A stretch of DNA of 64,000 nucleotides from Hyphomicrobiales bacterium (lineage in GTDB: Bacteria; Pseudomonadota; Alphaproteobacteria; Rhizobiales; Rhizobiaceae), in the NCBI GenBank assembly GCA_900469965.1, contig UBZP01000020.1, positions 62,001-126,000 on the forward strand, in the 5' to 3' direction. The position numbers were made by a program, and so were the translations under genes. This document shows, in pieces, positions 38,545 to 46,803 of this stretch. How positions within the stretch are numbered: the first letter of the stretch is position 1; each line of letters starts with the position of its first letter. Under the pieces are notes generated by a model. That model did not search any database, was not told the origin of the DNA, and worked only from the letters and a program-made list of their open reading frames with translations.

Positions 38545-38671
38545 GGCAGTGTCCGTCCGGTCGGGTCTGTTGAAAGGAAAGCGCCGCCTGATCGAGACCG
38601 GCGGCGACCGATAGGAAGGATGTAGGTTGCGACGCTGGCGATGTCCACGCCAGCGGGCGGTCTTTCATGCC

Positions 38672-38890
38672 TCAGGCGGCGGTAAGGCCGGTGACGCCGG
38701 CGCGCGGCCCTGCAGCGGACGGGTCGCTCATGAGCTTGCGGATCGCGGCGCGCACTTCGTCAGCCGAATTGAACCGCTTCGAATCCAGGTCCCATACATG
38801 ATACTTGACGGCGACGAACTTCAACCTGTCCTGGTCCGGAACGACGACCCCGACGGCTTCTCCGCCGATCTCGATAACTTGCTTTTCCAT
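38672..38890 (-). CDS. Small hypothetical protein
   Basis: A 72-residue protein starting MEKQVIEIGGEAVGVVVP. AGGAG lies 5 bp before the ATG at 38890. The sequence has a beta-strand-like N-terminal half, a YHVWDLDSKRF segment and a short charged helix, with a disordered Ala/Gly tail. I do not recognise a named family. It faces an unusually AT-rich upstream region. Confidence 0.6.
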   Translation of the reverse strand: MEKQVIEIGGEAVGVVVPDQDRLKFVAVKYHVWDLDSKRFNSADEVRAAIRKLMSDPSAAGPRAGVTGLTAA

Positions 38891-39638
38891 AGTAACTCCT
38901 GCCATGCGCAAGCACAGCGTATGTCTTTCTTGCGTATCATCCGAAGTAGAGAACGTTACATTCGGCAAAGGGCCGAAAGTTTCATTCCAAAGTTCGTTCC
39001 GCGACAGGAGAACACACCACCAGCGGAAGCGGTGTTGGCATTGCGATGCATATTCACACTCCCTTGGTTGAGCCACACGCCATGGTAGCGGTGGGGAGAG
39101 GTTGGACAGCTATTCACACATGGCCCCTCAGCCATGTTCGATGAGATAGGTGAAACGGCGCGCCTTGTCAACTCAGCCCCCAATTTTTTGGGAAATTTTT
39201 GCGTCCAAATCATATGACTAATCGATTTACGGAAAAATGTTCGCACATGCAGCACGGAAACGAAATGAGCTTGCAATCCACAATATTTGAGCATTCGCTC
39301 TTTTTTTGGGCGAAACCACCACAGGGATGTCGCACAAACTTCACGCAAAAGACGTATTCGCCACAGTTTCAAATCGGACCTAAGGCGTACCCGTGACACC
39401 GAAACCGGGACCAAAACGCAACAGAGGGCGTGAATTGCTCGCTTTTTCGGATGAACAACGGACGAAAACCCATTGGCAAGGTTTTTTGCGTAGTTATGTT
39501 GTGCTGGTTGATTCTGGGTGGGGTCAGCCATGGCACCGCCCCGTTGAGAGTGCGTTAACCATAATCCGTGGATGATGCGCGAATCGCCAATTGGACTCGA
39601 GATTGTGAGCCGCGGTGTTGAGTGGCTCGGGGAAGACC
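38891..39638. other. Long AT-rich non-coding region
   Basis: 748 bp between a minus-strand small gene and the NodT-type gene, clearly AT-richer than the rest of the window. It has several T runs, a weak CCCAA-TTTT-TTGGG hairpin (39179-39192) followed by AAATTTTT, and a TTAACCAT box. Short open frames lack ribosome-binding sites. It must hold two divergent promoters and may hold a small RNA or be acquired DNA. Confidence 0.5.
39555..39562 (+). promoter_or_regulatory. TTAACCAT, possible CtrA half-site
   Basis: The octamer equals the CtrA half-site form known from Caulobacter and lies about 77 bp upstream of the NodT-type gene. A single octamer is weak evidence. Confidence 0.2.
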
Positions 39639-41096
39639 ATGAAGATTGTACGATCCCTACTGCCACTGACGATGTTGCTGCTGAGCGGATGCGTTGTGGG
39701 ACCGGATTACCAGGCGCCCAATGCCGCCCTGCCCGGCAAGTTCTCCGAGGCCGCCGGAAAATCGGCTGGCGACACGACCCTGGATCCCTGGTGGGAAAAC
39801 TTCCGCGACAAGCGCCTCAATGATCTGGTCGCCCGCGGCATGAACGAGAACCTCGACGTCCTGCAATCGCTCGAGCGCATCTCCGAGGCCCAGGCCAACG
39901 TGGTCCTCGCCGGCGCCGGCGGGCTGCCGCAGATCAACGGCGGCGGCAACGCCACCGTATCGGGCGAGGACGGTACGCTGCTCAAGAAGCAGTCCGGCTC
40001 GATGCATTCGCAGACCAAGAACCTCGCCGGCAGCGTCGGCGCCTCCTGGCTGCTGGACCTCTTCGGGCAATACCGCCGCGCCCGCGAATCGGCCAACGCC
40101 TCGCTCGATGCGGCCTACGACAACGTCAACGTCGCCCGGCTCGCCTATCTCAGCGAGCTGACGACCACCTATATCAGCGCCCGCTTCTTCCAGGAGGCGC
40201 TGGCCCTGAACCGGTTGAACCTGCAGTCGCGCCAGGAAACGCTGAAGCTGACGCAGGACATCCGCGCCGCCGGCGCCGCTTCCAGCCTGGACGTCGTGCA
40301 GGCCGAAGGCCTCGTCAACCAGACGCTGGCCGAAATTCCGCCGCTCGAGACCGGCTTCTACCAGTCGGCCAACCGCGTCGCGACGCTGCTCGGCGTGCCG
40401 GCGGCCACGCTCACCGCGGAACTCATCAAGGCCGGCCCGCAGCCGGCCCCGCGGCACTCGACGCGCGTCGGCGTGCCGGCCGACCTCATCCGCAACCGGC
40501 CGGACATCCGCGCCGCCGAGCGGAACCTCGCCGCGGCAACGGCGCAGATCGGCGTCGCCGAATCGCAGCTCTATCCGAGCCTGACCCTCGAAGGCACCGT
40601 CGGCGCCGCGCGCACGATCAGCGCGCTCACCGGCAACCTCACCTCGTGGTCGTTCGGCCCGGCGCTGACCGTGCCGATCTTCAACGGCGGCGCCCTCAAG
40701 GCCCAGGTCGACATCGCCGACTCGGTCGCCAAGCAGCAGTATCTCGCCTGGAAGCAGACGGTGCTGAACGGCGTGGAGGAAGTGGAGAACGCACAGACGG
40801 CGCTGATCCGCGACTACCAGCAGGTCGCCGCCCTGCGCAGGCTCGTCGCCTCGAACGAGGAAGCTCTGTCCCTGGCGCGCGAAAGCTATCGCGGCGGCGC
40901 CAGCACGATCCTCGACGTCCTCGACGCCGAGCGCAACGTCGCAAACAGCCGCCTGACGCTGGCGTCCGCCATCCGCTCGCTCGCCAACGACTACGTCGCG
41001 CTCAACGTCGCGATCGGCGGCGGCTCGGCAATCGAGACGCCCGTACCGACGCCGGCCCCCGGCCGCAAAGTCGCCTCCGCCGCCGCCACGCAGTAA
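39639..41096 (+). CDS. TolC-type outer-membrane efflux lipoprotein (NodT family)
   Basis: A 485-residue outer-membrane channel component. The lipobox LLSGC with Cys at residue 16 follows a short signal peptide, and GCVVGPDYQAP is the typical NodT/OprM opening. Two OEP repeats follow, with RPDIRAAERNLAAATAQIGVA beginning the second (residues about 288-308). It ends with a Pro/Thr-rich tail. It should pair with an RND or MFS pump; the RND gene of this window is 37 kb away and no pump gene is adjacent. A perfect terminator follows. Confidence 0.9.
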   Translation: MKIVRSLLPLTMLLLSGCVVGPDYQAPNAALPGKFSEAAGKSAGDTTLDPWWENFRDKRLNDLVARGMNENLDVLQSLERISEAQANVVLAGAGGLPQINGGGNATVSGEDGTLLKKQSGSMHSQTKNLAGSVGASWLLDLFGQYRRARESANASLDAAYDNVNVARLAYLSELTTTYISARFFQEALALNRLNLQSRQETLKLTQDIRAAGAASSLDVVQAEGLVNQTLAEIPPLETGFYQSANRVATLLGVPAATLTAELIKAGPQPAPRHSTRVGVPADLIRNRPDIRAAERNLAAATAQIGVAESQLYPSLTLEGTVGAARTISALTGNLTSWSFGPALTVPIFNGGALKAQVDIADSVAKQQYLAWKQTVLNGVEEVENAQTALIRDYQQVAALRRLVASNEEALSLARESYRGGASTILDVLDAERNVANSRLTLASAIRSLANDYVALNVAIGGGSAIETPVPTPAPGRKVASAAATQ

Positions 41097-41120
41097 ACGG
41101 CGCGCCGACATCTCTCATCG

Positions 41121-41160
41121 GATGCCCCGGAAACCACGCGGTTTCCGGGGCATCTTCGTT
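41121..41160 (+). terminator. Rho-independent terminator of the NodT-type gene
   Basis: A perfect 15-bp stem (41121-41135 with 41140-41154) has a 4-base loop and is followed by TTCGTT. Confidence 0.85.
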
Positions 41161-41199
41161 TGGCGACAGGGGATGTGAACGGGATCCAGCAGGCGGCGC

Positions 41200-41883
41200 T
41201 CAGGCGACCCGGCCGTCGAAGAACGCCTCCAGCGCATCGGCCGTGCGCTGATAGTGGGCATGCAGGGCGGCAACGGCCCCCTGCCCGTCGCGCGCCAGCG
41301 CAAGCTCCATCAGTTGCCGGTGCTCGGCTTCGACGTCGCGCTGCAGGCCCGACAGGCTGACCGACACCCGGCGATAGCGGCCGGCATGGCCGAACAGGCG
41401 CAGGCAGGTATCGAGCAGGATCGGCGAGCCGCAGGCCGATATCAGCGCCTGGTGGAAGGCGGCATGCCGCTCGTCCCAGTCGTGACGGATGACGGACGGC
41501 ATGTCGTCGCGCCCCTGCGGCACCCGCGCCAGCAGGTGGTGCGTCGCAACGATGCGCGCCTCCCACTCCCCGTCCCCCCTCTCGATCGAAAGCCGCAGCG
41601 CCTCGCCTTCGCAGAGCTTGCGGTTGGCGGTGATGTCGCGCAATTCGGACAGCGACAGCGATGCGACGCTGAAGCCGCGGTGATCGTCCAGCACCGTGAA
41701 CCCCTCCGCCGTCAGCCGCGCCAGCGCCTCGCGCACCGGCGTCACGCTCATGGCGCAAAGCGCCTGCAGATCGGCAAAGCGCAGCCTGTCGCCGGGACGC
41801 AGGCGGCCGTCCTGGATCGCACCGCGGATGCGCTCATAGGCGTCGCCGGCAAGGGTCTTTCCCGTCGGCCTGTCTGCGGCCAT
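41200..41883 (-). CDS. GntR-family (FCD-domain) transcriptional regulator
   Basis: A 227-residue regulator. The N-terminal winged helix has RIRGAIQDGRLRPGDRLRFADL and SVTPVREALARLTAEGF (about 45-61), the GntR hallmark; the FCD effector domain follows with HxxFH-type metal/ligand residues (HDWDERHAAFHQALI). GGGAGA lies upstream of the ATG at 41883. It is divergent from the fumarylacetoacetate-hydrolase gene, which it probably controls through the palindromes in the 149-bp gap. Confidence 0.88.
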   Translation of the reverse strand: MAADRPTGKTLAGDAYERIRGAIQDGRLRPGDRLRFADLQALCAMSVTPVREALARLTAEGFTVLDDHRGFSVASLSLSELRDITANRKLCEGEALRLSIERGDGEWEARIVATHHLLARVPQGRDDMPSVIRHDWDERHAAFHQALISACGSPILLDTCLRLFGHAGRYRRVSVSLSGLQRDVEAEHRQLMELALARDGQGAVAALHAHYQRTADALEAFFDGRVA

Positions 41884-41905
41884 GGCCCGTTCATCTCCCG
41901 ATTTT

Positions 41906-41932
41906 GCCAAATGGCATGGATTTTCGAAAATC
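41906..41932. promoter_or_regulatory. Candidate GntR operator palindromes
   Basis: GCCA-AA-TGGC (41906-41915) and the perfect 14-bp GATTTTCGAAAATC (41919-41932) lie just upstream of the regulator gene in the divergent gap. Position and symmetry fit autoregulation by the GntR protein. Confidence 0.45.
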
Positions 41933-42032
41933 GTTGACTCCTTGTAAGACTTATGGAAGGTGGGGCGCAACAGAATTCGTCCAGCGCCCGCCCTTCATCG
42001 CCGGCGCCGCATCTCAAAAGGGAGGTTATCGC

Positions 42033-42872
42033 ATGAAACTTGTTCGCTACGGAAAGCCGGGGGCGGAAAAGCCGGGTCTTCTCGATGCCGACGGCAAGGT
42101 GCGCGATCTTTCCGCCATCGTCCCGGACATTGCCGGCGAGGTGCTTGGCCGCGACAGCCTGAAGCGGCTGCAGGCGCTCGATCCGGCCAGCCTCCCGCTC
42201 GCCCCGGCCGGCGAGCGCTTCGGCGCCTGCGTCGGACGCGTCGGCAATTTCATCGCCGTCGGCCTGAACTATGCCGACCACGCGGCCGAGAGCGGCATGG
42301 CGGTGCCCCCGGAGCCGGTCCTGTTCAACAAGGCGCCCTCCTGCGTCGTCGGCCCCGATGACACGATCCTCATTCCGCGCGGCTCGGAGAAGACGGACTG
42401 GGAGGTCGAACTCGCGATCGTCATCGGCGAGCGCGCCTCCTATGTCTCGGAGGCCGAGGCACTGGACTACGTCGCCGGCTTCTGCATCTGCAACGACATC
42501 TCCGAGCGCGCCTACCAGACCGAGCGCAGCGGCCAGTGGATGAAGGGCAAGGGCTGCCCGACCTTCGGCCCGATCGGCCCCTGGCTCGTCACCAAGGACG
42601 AGGTCGATACCGCCGATCTGTCCATGAAGCTCAGCGTCAACGGCGAGACGGTGCAGAACGGTTCCACGGCCACCATGGTCTACAAGGTGCCCTTCCTCGT
42701 GCACTATATCTCCCAGTTCATGATCCTCGAGCCCGGCGACGTCATCACCACCGGCACGCCCCCGGGCGTCGGCATGGGCATGAAGCCGCCGCGCTACCTG
42801 AAAGCCGGCGACCGCATGGAAGTCACCATCGCCGGCCTCGGCATCCAGCGCCAGACGGTCGCTCAGGGCTGA
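42033..42872 (+). CDS. Fumarylacetoacetate hydrolase-family protein
   Basis: A 279-residue enzyme of the FAH fold. The divalent-metal ligands are visible in EVELAIVIGE (about 123-132) and CNDISERAYQ; GQWMKGKGCPTFGPIGPWLV and GDVITTGTPPGVGMG are core motifs. Relatives include ureidoglycolate lyase, 2-keto-3-deoxy-L-fuconate or fumarylpyruvate hydrolases and oxaloacetate decarboxylases, so the substrate is open. GGGAGG lies 7 bp upstream of the ATG at 42033. A divergent GntR regulator suggests induction by a small carboxylic acid or sugar acid. Confidence 0.88.
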   Translation: MKLVRYGKPGAEKPGLLDADGKVRDLSAIVPDIAGEVLGRDSLKRLQALDPASLPLAPAGERFGACVGRVGNFIAVGLNYADHAAESGMAVPPEPVLFNKAPSCVVGPDDTILIPRGSEKTDWEVELAIVIGERASYVSEAEALDYVAGFCICNDISERAYQTERSGQWMKGKGCPTFGPIGPWLVTKDEVDTADLSMKLSVNGETVQNGSTATMVYKVPFLVHYISQFMILEPGDVITTGTPPGVGMGMKPPRYLKAGDRMEVTIAGLGIQRQTVAQG

Positions 42873-42926
42873 CGGCCTTACAGACTGACTGACCGCAGGC
42901 CGAGACCCAGGGCCAATAGTCACAAG

Positions 42927-42960
42927 AGCCGCGCCCGGCATATCCCGGCCGCGGCTTTTT
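42927..42960 (+). terminator. Rho-independent terminator
   Basis: A 12-bp stem with one mismatch (AGCCGCGCCCGG with CCGGCCGCGGCT), a 6-base loop and a following T run, 55 bp after the FAH-family stop. Confidence 0.85.
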
Positions 42961-43078
42961 CATGGGGGCGCGTCACCGGCGCGCAACGCCGCAAAATCGC
43001 ATCTTTGGATGGCAAGTCATGGAACCGGCCGAGGGGGTCGCGCATTCACGCGGCAACTTTCGTTCGGAGACCAAAACG

Positions 43079-43153
43079 ATGCATGACGGCTTCGTCGAAC
43101 TATCCGCGCTTGCCTGCATCATCCTGACCTGCCTGCTGCTCCTGCCGGTGTAG
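43079..43153 (+). CDS. Possible 24-residue hydrophobic microprotein
   Basis: The frame encodes a Met-His-Asp-Gly start and one hydrophobic segment rich in Leu and Ile with one or two Cys (ALACIILTCLLLLPV). GGAG lies 9 bp before the ATG. Hydrophobicity and the ribosome-binding site suggest a small membrane peptide; a chance ORF is not excluded. An in-frame upstream start (43021) would give 44 residues. Confidence 0.3.
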   Translation: MHDGFVELSALACIILTCLLLLPV

Positions 43154-43269
43154 GCCGCCGCTGCCAGCGCGGGGCGACGGACAAGGCCGATCGCGCCGAC
43201 GGCGCAGGCGACGCGCCGCGCCACCGGGACCGCGATGGCTGGTGCCGGAGGCGGTAATCTCCAGCCGGT

Positions 43270-44040
43270 TCAGCCCAGACGCTGGGTCGCCCCGGCATCG
43301 ACTTCGGTCGTTTCCCGGCTCGACCGCCAGTCATCGTTGTCGTAGCCGAAGGCCGCCAGCATCGGAGCCATTTTGCTGCGTGGGAGGGTATCGATATCGT
43401 CCTGGGACAGAATATTGCGCCAGACGCCTCTGGCGTCGAAGATCGGCTGGTTGATCTGCCAGTTCCGTAGCGCCCGGTGTTCCTTTCCTTCCACGCCGCT
43501 ACCCTTGCGGATCTCCTCTTCGCCAAACCAGAGGCGCTCGGTTTCATGGAACCGCAGCATCTGGTCATGGAAGGGGATGCCGATCGAATCGCAGATCCTC
43601 CGAAGCTCCTGTTCCGGGGAAGCGACAAGATCCTCGTACCGCGCAATCGTCACGTCGGAAGCGTCGCGTTCGGCCAGAACGACCCGGTTTTGCCTGAGCC
43701 ACCGGTTGGCGCCGGACAGGGCGGAGCCGCTGCGCTTGACAAACGAGGCTGCAACATCCCGGCCGTCGCGGACCATCAGGATAAAGCGGGCGCGTGGAAC
43801 GGCCTCCCGGATCGTCGCCAACCGCATGATATGCTTGGGCGTCTTCTCGGCAAAATGCTGTTTTCCGCTCGATCTGGCAGCCTCGTGAACCGGCTGCCAA
43901 TTGGCGTCGACATCGTCGGGAAAATAGAAACAGGCCGTTTCCCTCAGCGGGATGAACACATCCGGATGGGCGGCAAACATGTTTGCCAGCACCGACGTAC
44001 CGCTGTGTCCACACCCACAGATGAATGTGTAGGTTTTCAT
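43270..44040 (-). CDS. PAPS-dependent sulfotransferase
   Basis: A 256-residue protein with the 5'-phosphosulfate loop CGCGHSGTSVLANM (residues 9-22) and the 3'-phosphate motif RARFILMVRDGRDVAASF (about 80-97), the two PAPS-binding signatures. It should move sulfate from PAPS to a sugar or other hydroxyl or amine acceptor; homologues are often in surface polysaccharide or Nod-factor-type pathways. The start ATG 44040 lacks a strong ribosome-binding site. PAPS would come from the CysD/CysNC enzymes also in this window. It is divergent from a methyltransferase gene. Confidence 0.8.
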   Translation of the reverse strand: MKTYTFICGCGHSGTSVLANMFAAHPDVFIPLRETACFYFPDDVDANWQPVHEAARSSGKQHFAEKTPKHIMRLATIREAVPRARFILMVRDGRDVAASFVKRSGSALSGANRWLRQNRVVLAERDASDVTIARYEDLVASPEQELRRICDSIGIPFHDQMLRFHETERLWFGEEEIRKGSGVEGKEHRALRNWQINQPIFDARGVWRNILSQDDIDTLPRSKMAPMLAAFGYDNDDWRSSRETTEVDAGATQRLG

Positions 44041-44172
44041 TGGAAGCTGCCCGGAAGATTGGTATTGCGGATTGCGACTGCCTTGGCGCGTAACACTGTT
44101 GGCAAGAAAAGGCAATTTCGCCACCGGCGGCCCGTGCCGGACTTGGCCACGGCATTGGGAAAGCAATACGGA

Positions 44173-44811
44173 ATGAAGTACGATATTGAGCTCACGCATG
44201 AGCAGATCCTGAAGAAACAGTACAAGCAGCTTCTCGGCGGAAAGCGGGAGCATTGGGAAATGCGCGGGAAAGCGCAGCTGGATTTCCTCAAGTCACAGGG
44301 ACTGAGGGAGGACCATTGCCTGATCGACATCGGATGCGGGCCAATCCGGGCAGGAGAATATTTCATTCAGTTCCTGGACACAGGGAACTATATCGGAGTC
44401 GACTACAACAAGTCATTCATCGAGGCCGCCAAGATGGTGGCGGCAGACAAGAGTCTCGACGCCAAGCGACCGCTTATCGAGCAAGTCCAGGATTTCGCCC
44501 TGCCCGAGGGGGCATCCAGCGCTGTCTATGCCATCGCATTTTCAGTCTTGAACCACTGCGATGATTCCCAGCGGCGGAGTTTCTTCCGCAACGTCGGCGA
44601 CGGCCTGGCGGTCGGGGCGAAGGTGTTTGTCACCCATGCGGGATGGCTGGACGGTTTCGCCGTGCCGCAGTCCCGGTTGGAACTGGTGCGTCGCATCGGT
44701 GAGGCGGATGTGAGGTTCTTCGACGCCGCATGGAGTTCGGAGGACCGGCAGAAACTGTTTCCGATTGCGGAGTTTGTTGTGCGGGACCGGGCCAGCGAAC
44801 GCACGTTCTGA
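44173..44811 (+). CDS. Class I SAM-dependent methyltransferase
   Basis: A 212-residue protein with motif I CLIDIGCGPIRAGEYF (about residues 49-64), motif II NYIGVDYNKSFIEAA with the acidic Asp that binds the SAM ribose, and a motif IV region AIAFSVLNHC. The N-terminal HEQILKKQYKQLLGG helix is typical of small-molecule methyltransferases near glycan or natural-product genes. The acceptor is unknown. It is divergent from the sulfotransferase across 132 bp, which suggests both may modify one surface molecule. Confidence 0.78.
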   Translation: MKYDIELTHEQILKKQYKQLLGGKREHWEMRGKAQLDFLKSQGLREDHCLIDIGCGPIRAGEYFIQFLDTGNYIGVDYNKSFIEAAKMVAADKSLDAKRPLIEQVQDFALPEGASSAVYAIAFSVLNHCDDSQRRSFFRNVGDGLAVGAKVFVTHAGWLDGFAVPQSRLELVRRIGEADVRFFDAAWSSEDRQKLFPIAEFVVRDRASERTF

Positions 44812-45120
44812 CGTAACATTTTCGCAGACCGGCCGGCGGGGCCAGCCGCCGTCCAAGACGTTCCGCGCATAGGTCACGCGGCCCGCCTGCGGTACTGTCC
44901 GCCCTTCCCGCCACGCCTCCCCTTTCGGTTCGATCACCCCATACGGAGGTTTGGGCGCGCCAGCGGACCGAGGTCGGCCGGCTATCCGAGCGTTCAGTAC
45001 CAAGCTTTCCCGTCTCTGCCATAATCCTTGCCACAAGCTGCCACCGGCGTTCCCGGCCGTCCGACACGCTCCGGCGGCGGGGTCGGTACGGCGGATCGGC
45101 GGCCGCACGGGAGACGAGCC
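44812..45120. other. Intergenic region, no gene seen
   Basis: 309 bp with no credible frame, repeat or terminator. It presumably holds the promoter of the GNAT/DUF1810 pair. Confidence 0.4.
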
Positions 45121-45402
45121 ATGAGCGAGCAGGTGCGCGACAACCGCGCAATGCACCGATACGAGATGCCGATCGCCGACGGCCCCGTTGCGGCGGCCTA
45201 CTATCGGCTCGAGGACGACGTGGTCGTGCTCATCCACACGGAGGTTCCGTTCGAATACTCCGGCAACGGCTTCGGCACGCGGCTGGCCTTCGGCGTGTTC
45301 GACGCGATCCGGCGGAGCGGCCGCAAGGCCGATGTCAGATGCGCCTTCATGGCGAATTTCGTCGTCCGGCATCCCGAGCAGAGCGACGTGCTCGCCGGTT
45401 GA
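45121..45402 (+). CDS. Small GNAT (YjdJ-type) N-acetyltransferase
   Basis: A 93-residue protein. The segment VPFEYSGNGFGTRLAFGVFDAIRRSG corresponds to the acetyl-CoA-binding turn of minimal Gcn5-related proteins (positions about 43-68; quoted in part as SGNGFGTRLA). Family members are small and of unknown substrate. GGGAG precedes the ATG. Two bases separate its stop from the next start. Confidence 0.75.
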   Translation: MSEQVRDNRAMHRYEMPIADGPVAAAYYRLEDDVVVLIHTEVPFEYSGNGFGTRLAFGVFDAIRRSGRKADVRCAFMANFVVRHPEQSDVLAG

Positions 45403-45404
45403 GC

Positions 45405-45905
45405 ATGGATCAGGCGAGCCGCCCGCGGCAGGATACCGCCCCGGATGGCCGGCACTGGAACAGGATTGAGGATCCCTTGGCGAACGAACCCGACCTTCAA
45501 CGCTTCATCGACGCGCAGGATGCGGTCTACGACGACGCGATCGCCGTTCTCCGCCGCGGCATGATGTGCAGTCCCTACATGGATTTCATCTTCCCGCGGC
45601 TGCGGACGTCGGGGACCGATCCGGCGGACGAGCCTTTCGCCGTCGGCTCGATCGACGAGGCCAGCGCCTATCTGGCCTCCCCGGTCCTCGGCGGGCGCTA
45701 TCGGGAATGCCTGGGCGCGCTCCAGCACCTGCCGGGGCTGAGCGCCCGCACGGTCTTCGGCGACATCGACGCCCGGAAGCTGCACGCCTCGATGACGCTG
45801 TTCAGCGAGGCCAGCGACGAGTTCCTGCTCGAGACCGTGCTCGAAGCCTGGTTCGACAGCCTGCTCGACCCCGATACGATGAAGGGCCTCGGCCGGCGCT
45901 ATTGA
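45405..45905 (+). CDS. DUF1810-family protein
   Basis: A 166-residue protein with the DUF1810 pattern: LQRFIDAQDAVYDDAIAVL (about 29-47), YMDFIFPRL, then SIDEASAYLASPVLGGRYREC and KLHASMTLFSEA. Function is unknown; the family has an all-alpha fold. The ATG at 45405 nearly abuts the GNAT stop, so the two are co-translated. Confidence 0.8.
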   Translation: MDQASRPRQDTAPDGRHWNRIEDPLANEPDLQRFIDAQDAVYDDAIAVLRRGMMCSPYMDFIFPRLRTSGTDPADEPFAVGSIDEASAYLASPVLGGRYRECLGALQHLPGLSARTVFGDIDARKLHASMTLFSEASDEFLLETVLEAWFDSLLDPDTMKGLGRRY

Positions 45906-46014
45906 CGGCGACGGGCGCGGCACTCTGTCTGCAGGCCGCCCCCAGCATTCAGGACCGGCCGGGAGGGTCATCCGGCCGGTCCCCTCTTTCAGCCGCTGCG
46001 GCAACGGGCGGCGC

Positions 46015-46662
46015 CTATTCGTCGAAGGGGGCGTCCGTGACGAGATCGACGGCCGACACCGCCTTGTAGCCGCCGACATGGCGCATGCCGAAGTCGCGGA
46101 CGAAGTTGTCGTAGGTCGTCTCGGGATGTGTCCTGGCGATGTGGCAGAAGCACCCGCTCATCCGGCGCTTCATCTGCAGGCGGGGAAACGCCTCGACGAT
46201 CCGCCCGATATCGTCCGCCGCCAGCGCTTGGTATTGCAGGCCGACCACGTCGAGGCAGATGCCGGCGGTGCAGAGCGCCACCTCCGCCTCCTTGTAGAGG
46301 CCGATCGAGGCCGTGGAATTGAGCGCGACGCAGTCCCACACGAGCTGGGTGCGCCGGTCGTCGAAGCCGTTCTCCCTCACGAAATCCCGCGCGATGTCGG
46401 CAGCCTCCACCTCGAAGCGTCGCGGCCCGGCGAACCGCTCGTTGAGCGTGACGTCGTGCAGAAGCGTGCCCACCGCGAGCACCTCCGGATCGCAGGCGAT
46501 CTGCTGCACCTGCCCGAGCCGCACCGCGAACAGCCAGGAGCGCATGACGTGGTTGAAGAGGTAGGGCTCGCATTTGTCGCGGGCGAATTCGATCGCGCGG
46601 GCGATCACCGGCGTATCGGGCACGGAGACGCCGGCAAGGGTGCGGTGATGGATGTCCGTCAT
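46015..46662 (-). CDS. HD-domain phosphohydrolase (cyanamide hydratase-like)
   Basis: A 215-residue HD-superfamily protein. Metal ligands are NHVMRSWLF (first His, about residue 38), LLHDVTLNE (HD pair, about 68-69) and the later Asp in CVALNSTAS. The arrangement, with HSMRS-like helix and the CLDVVGLQYQAL segment, resembles fungal and bacterial cyanamide hydratases (Ddi2/Cah), which also belong to the HD superfamily. I assign the domain firmly and the activity only tentatively. GAGGA lies 6 bp before the ATG. Confidence 0.75.
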   Translation of the reverse strand: MTDIHHRTLAGVSVPDTPVIARAIEFARDKCEPYLFNHVMRSWLFAVRLGQVQQIACDPEVLAVGTLLHDVTLNERFAGPRRFEVEAADIARDFVRENGFDDRRTQLVWDCVALNSTASIGLYKEAEVALCTAGICLDVVGLQYQALAADDIGRIVEAFPRLQMKRRMSGCFCHIARTHPETTYDNFVRDFGMRHVGGYKAVSAVDLVTDAPFDE

Positions 46663-46803
46663 GGTCGTTCCTCTCTTCCGGACGGTTGCACGGCGGGCCG
46701 GTGGCAGGCCGCGACGAAAGCGAGCAGGCCGGCATCGACCTGGTCGCGATGGATGACGGGGAGTGGGGGCGCAGCCTGACTGCGCCAGCCCGGCATCCCG
46801 AAT

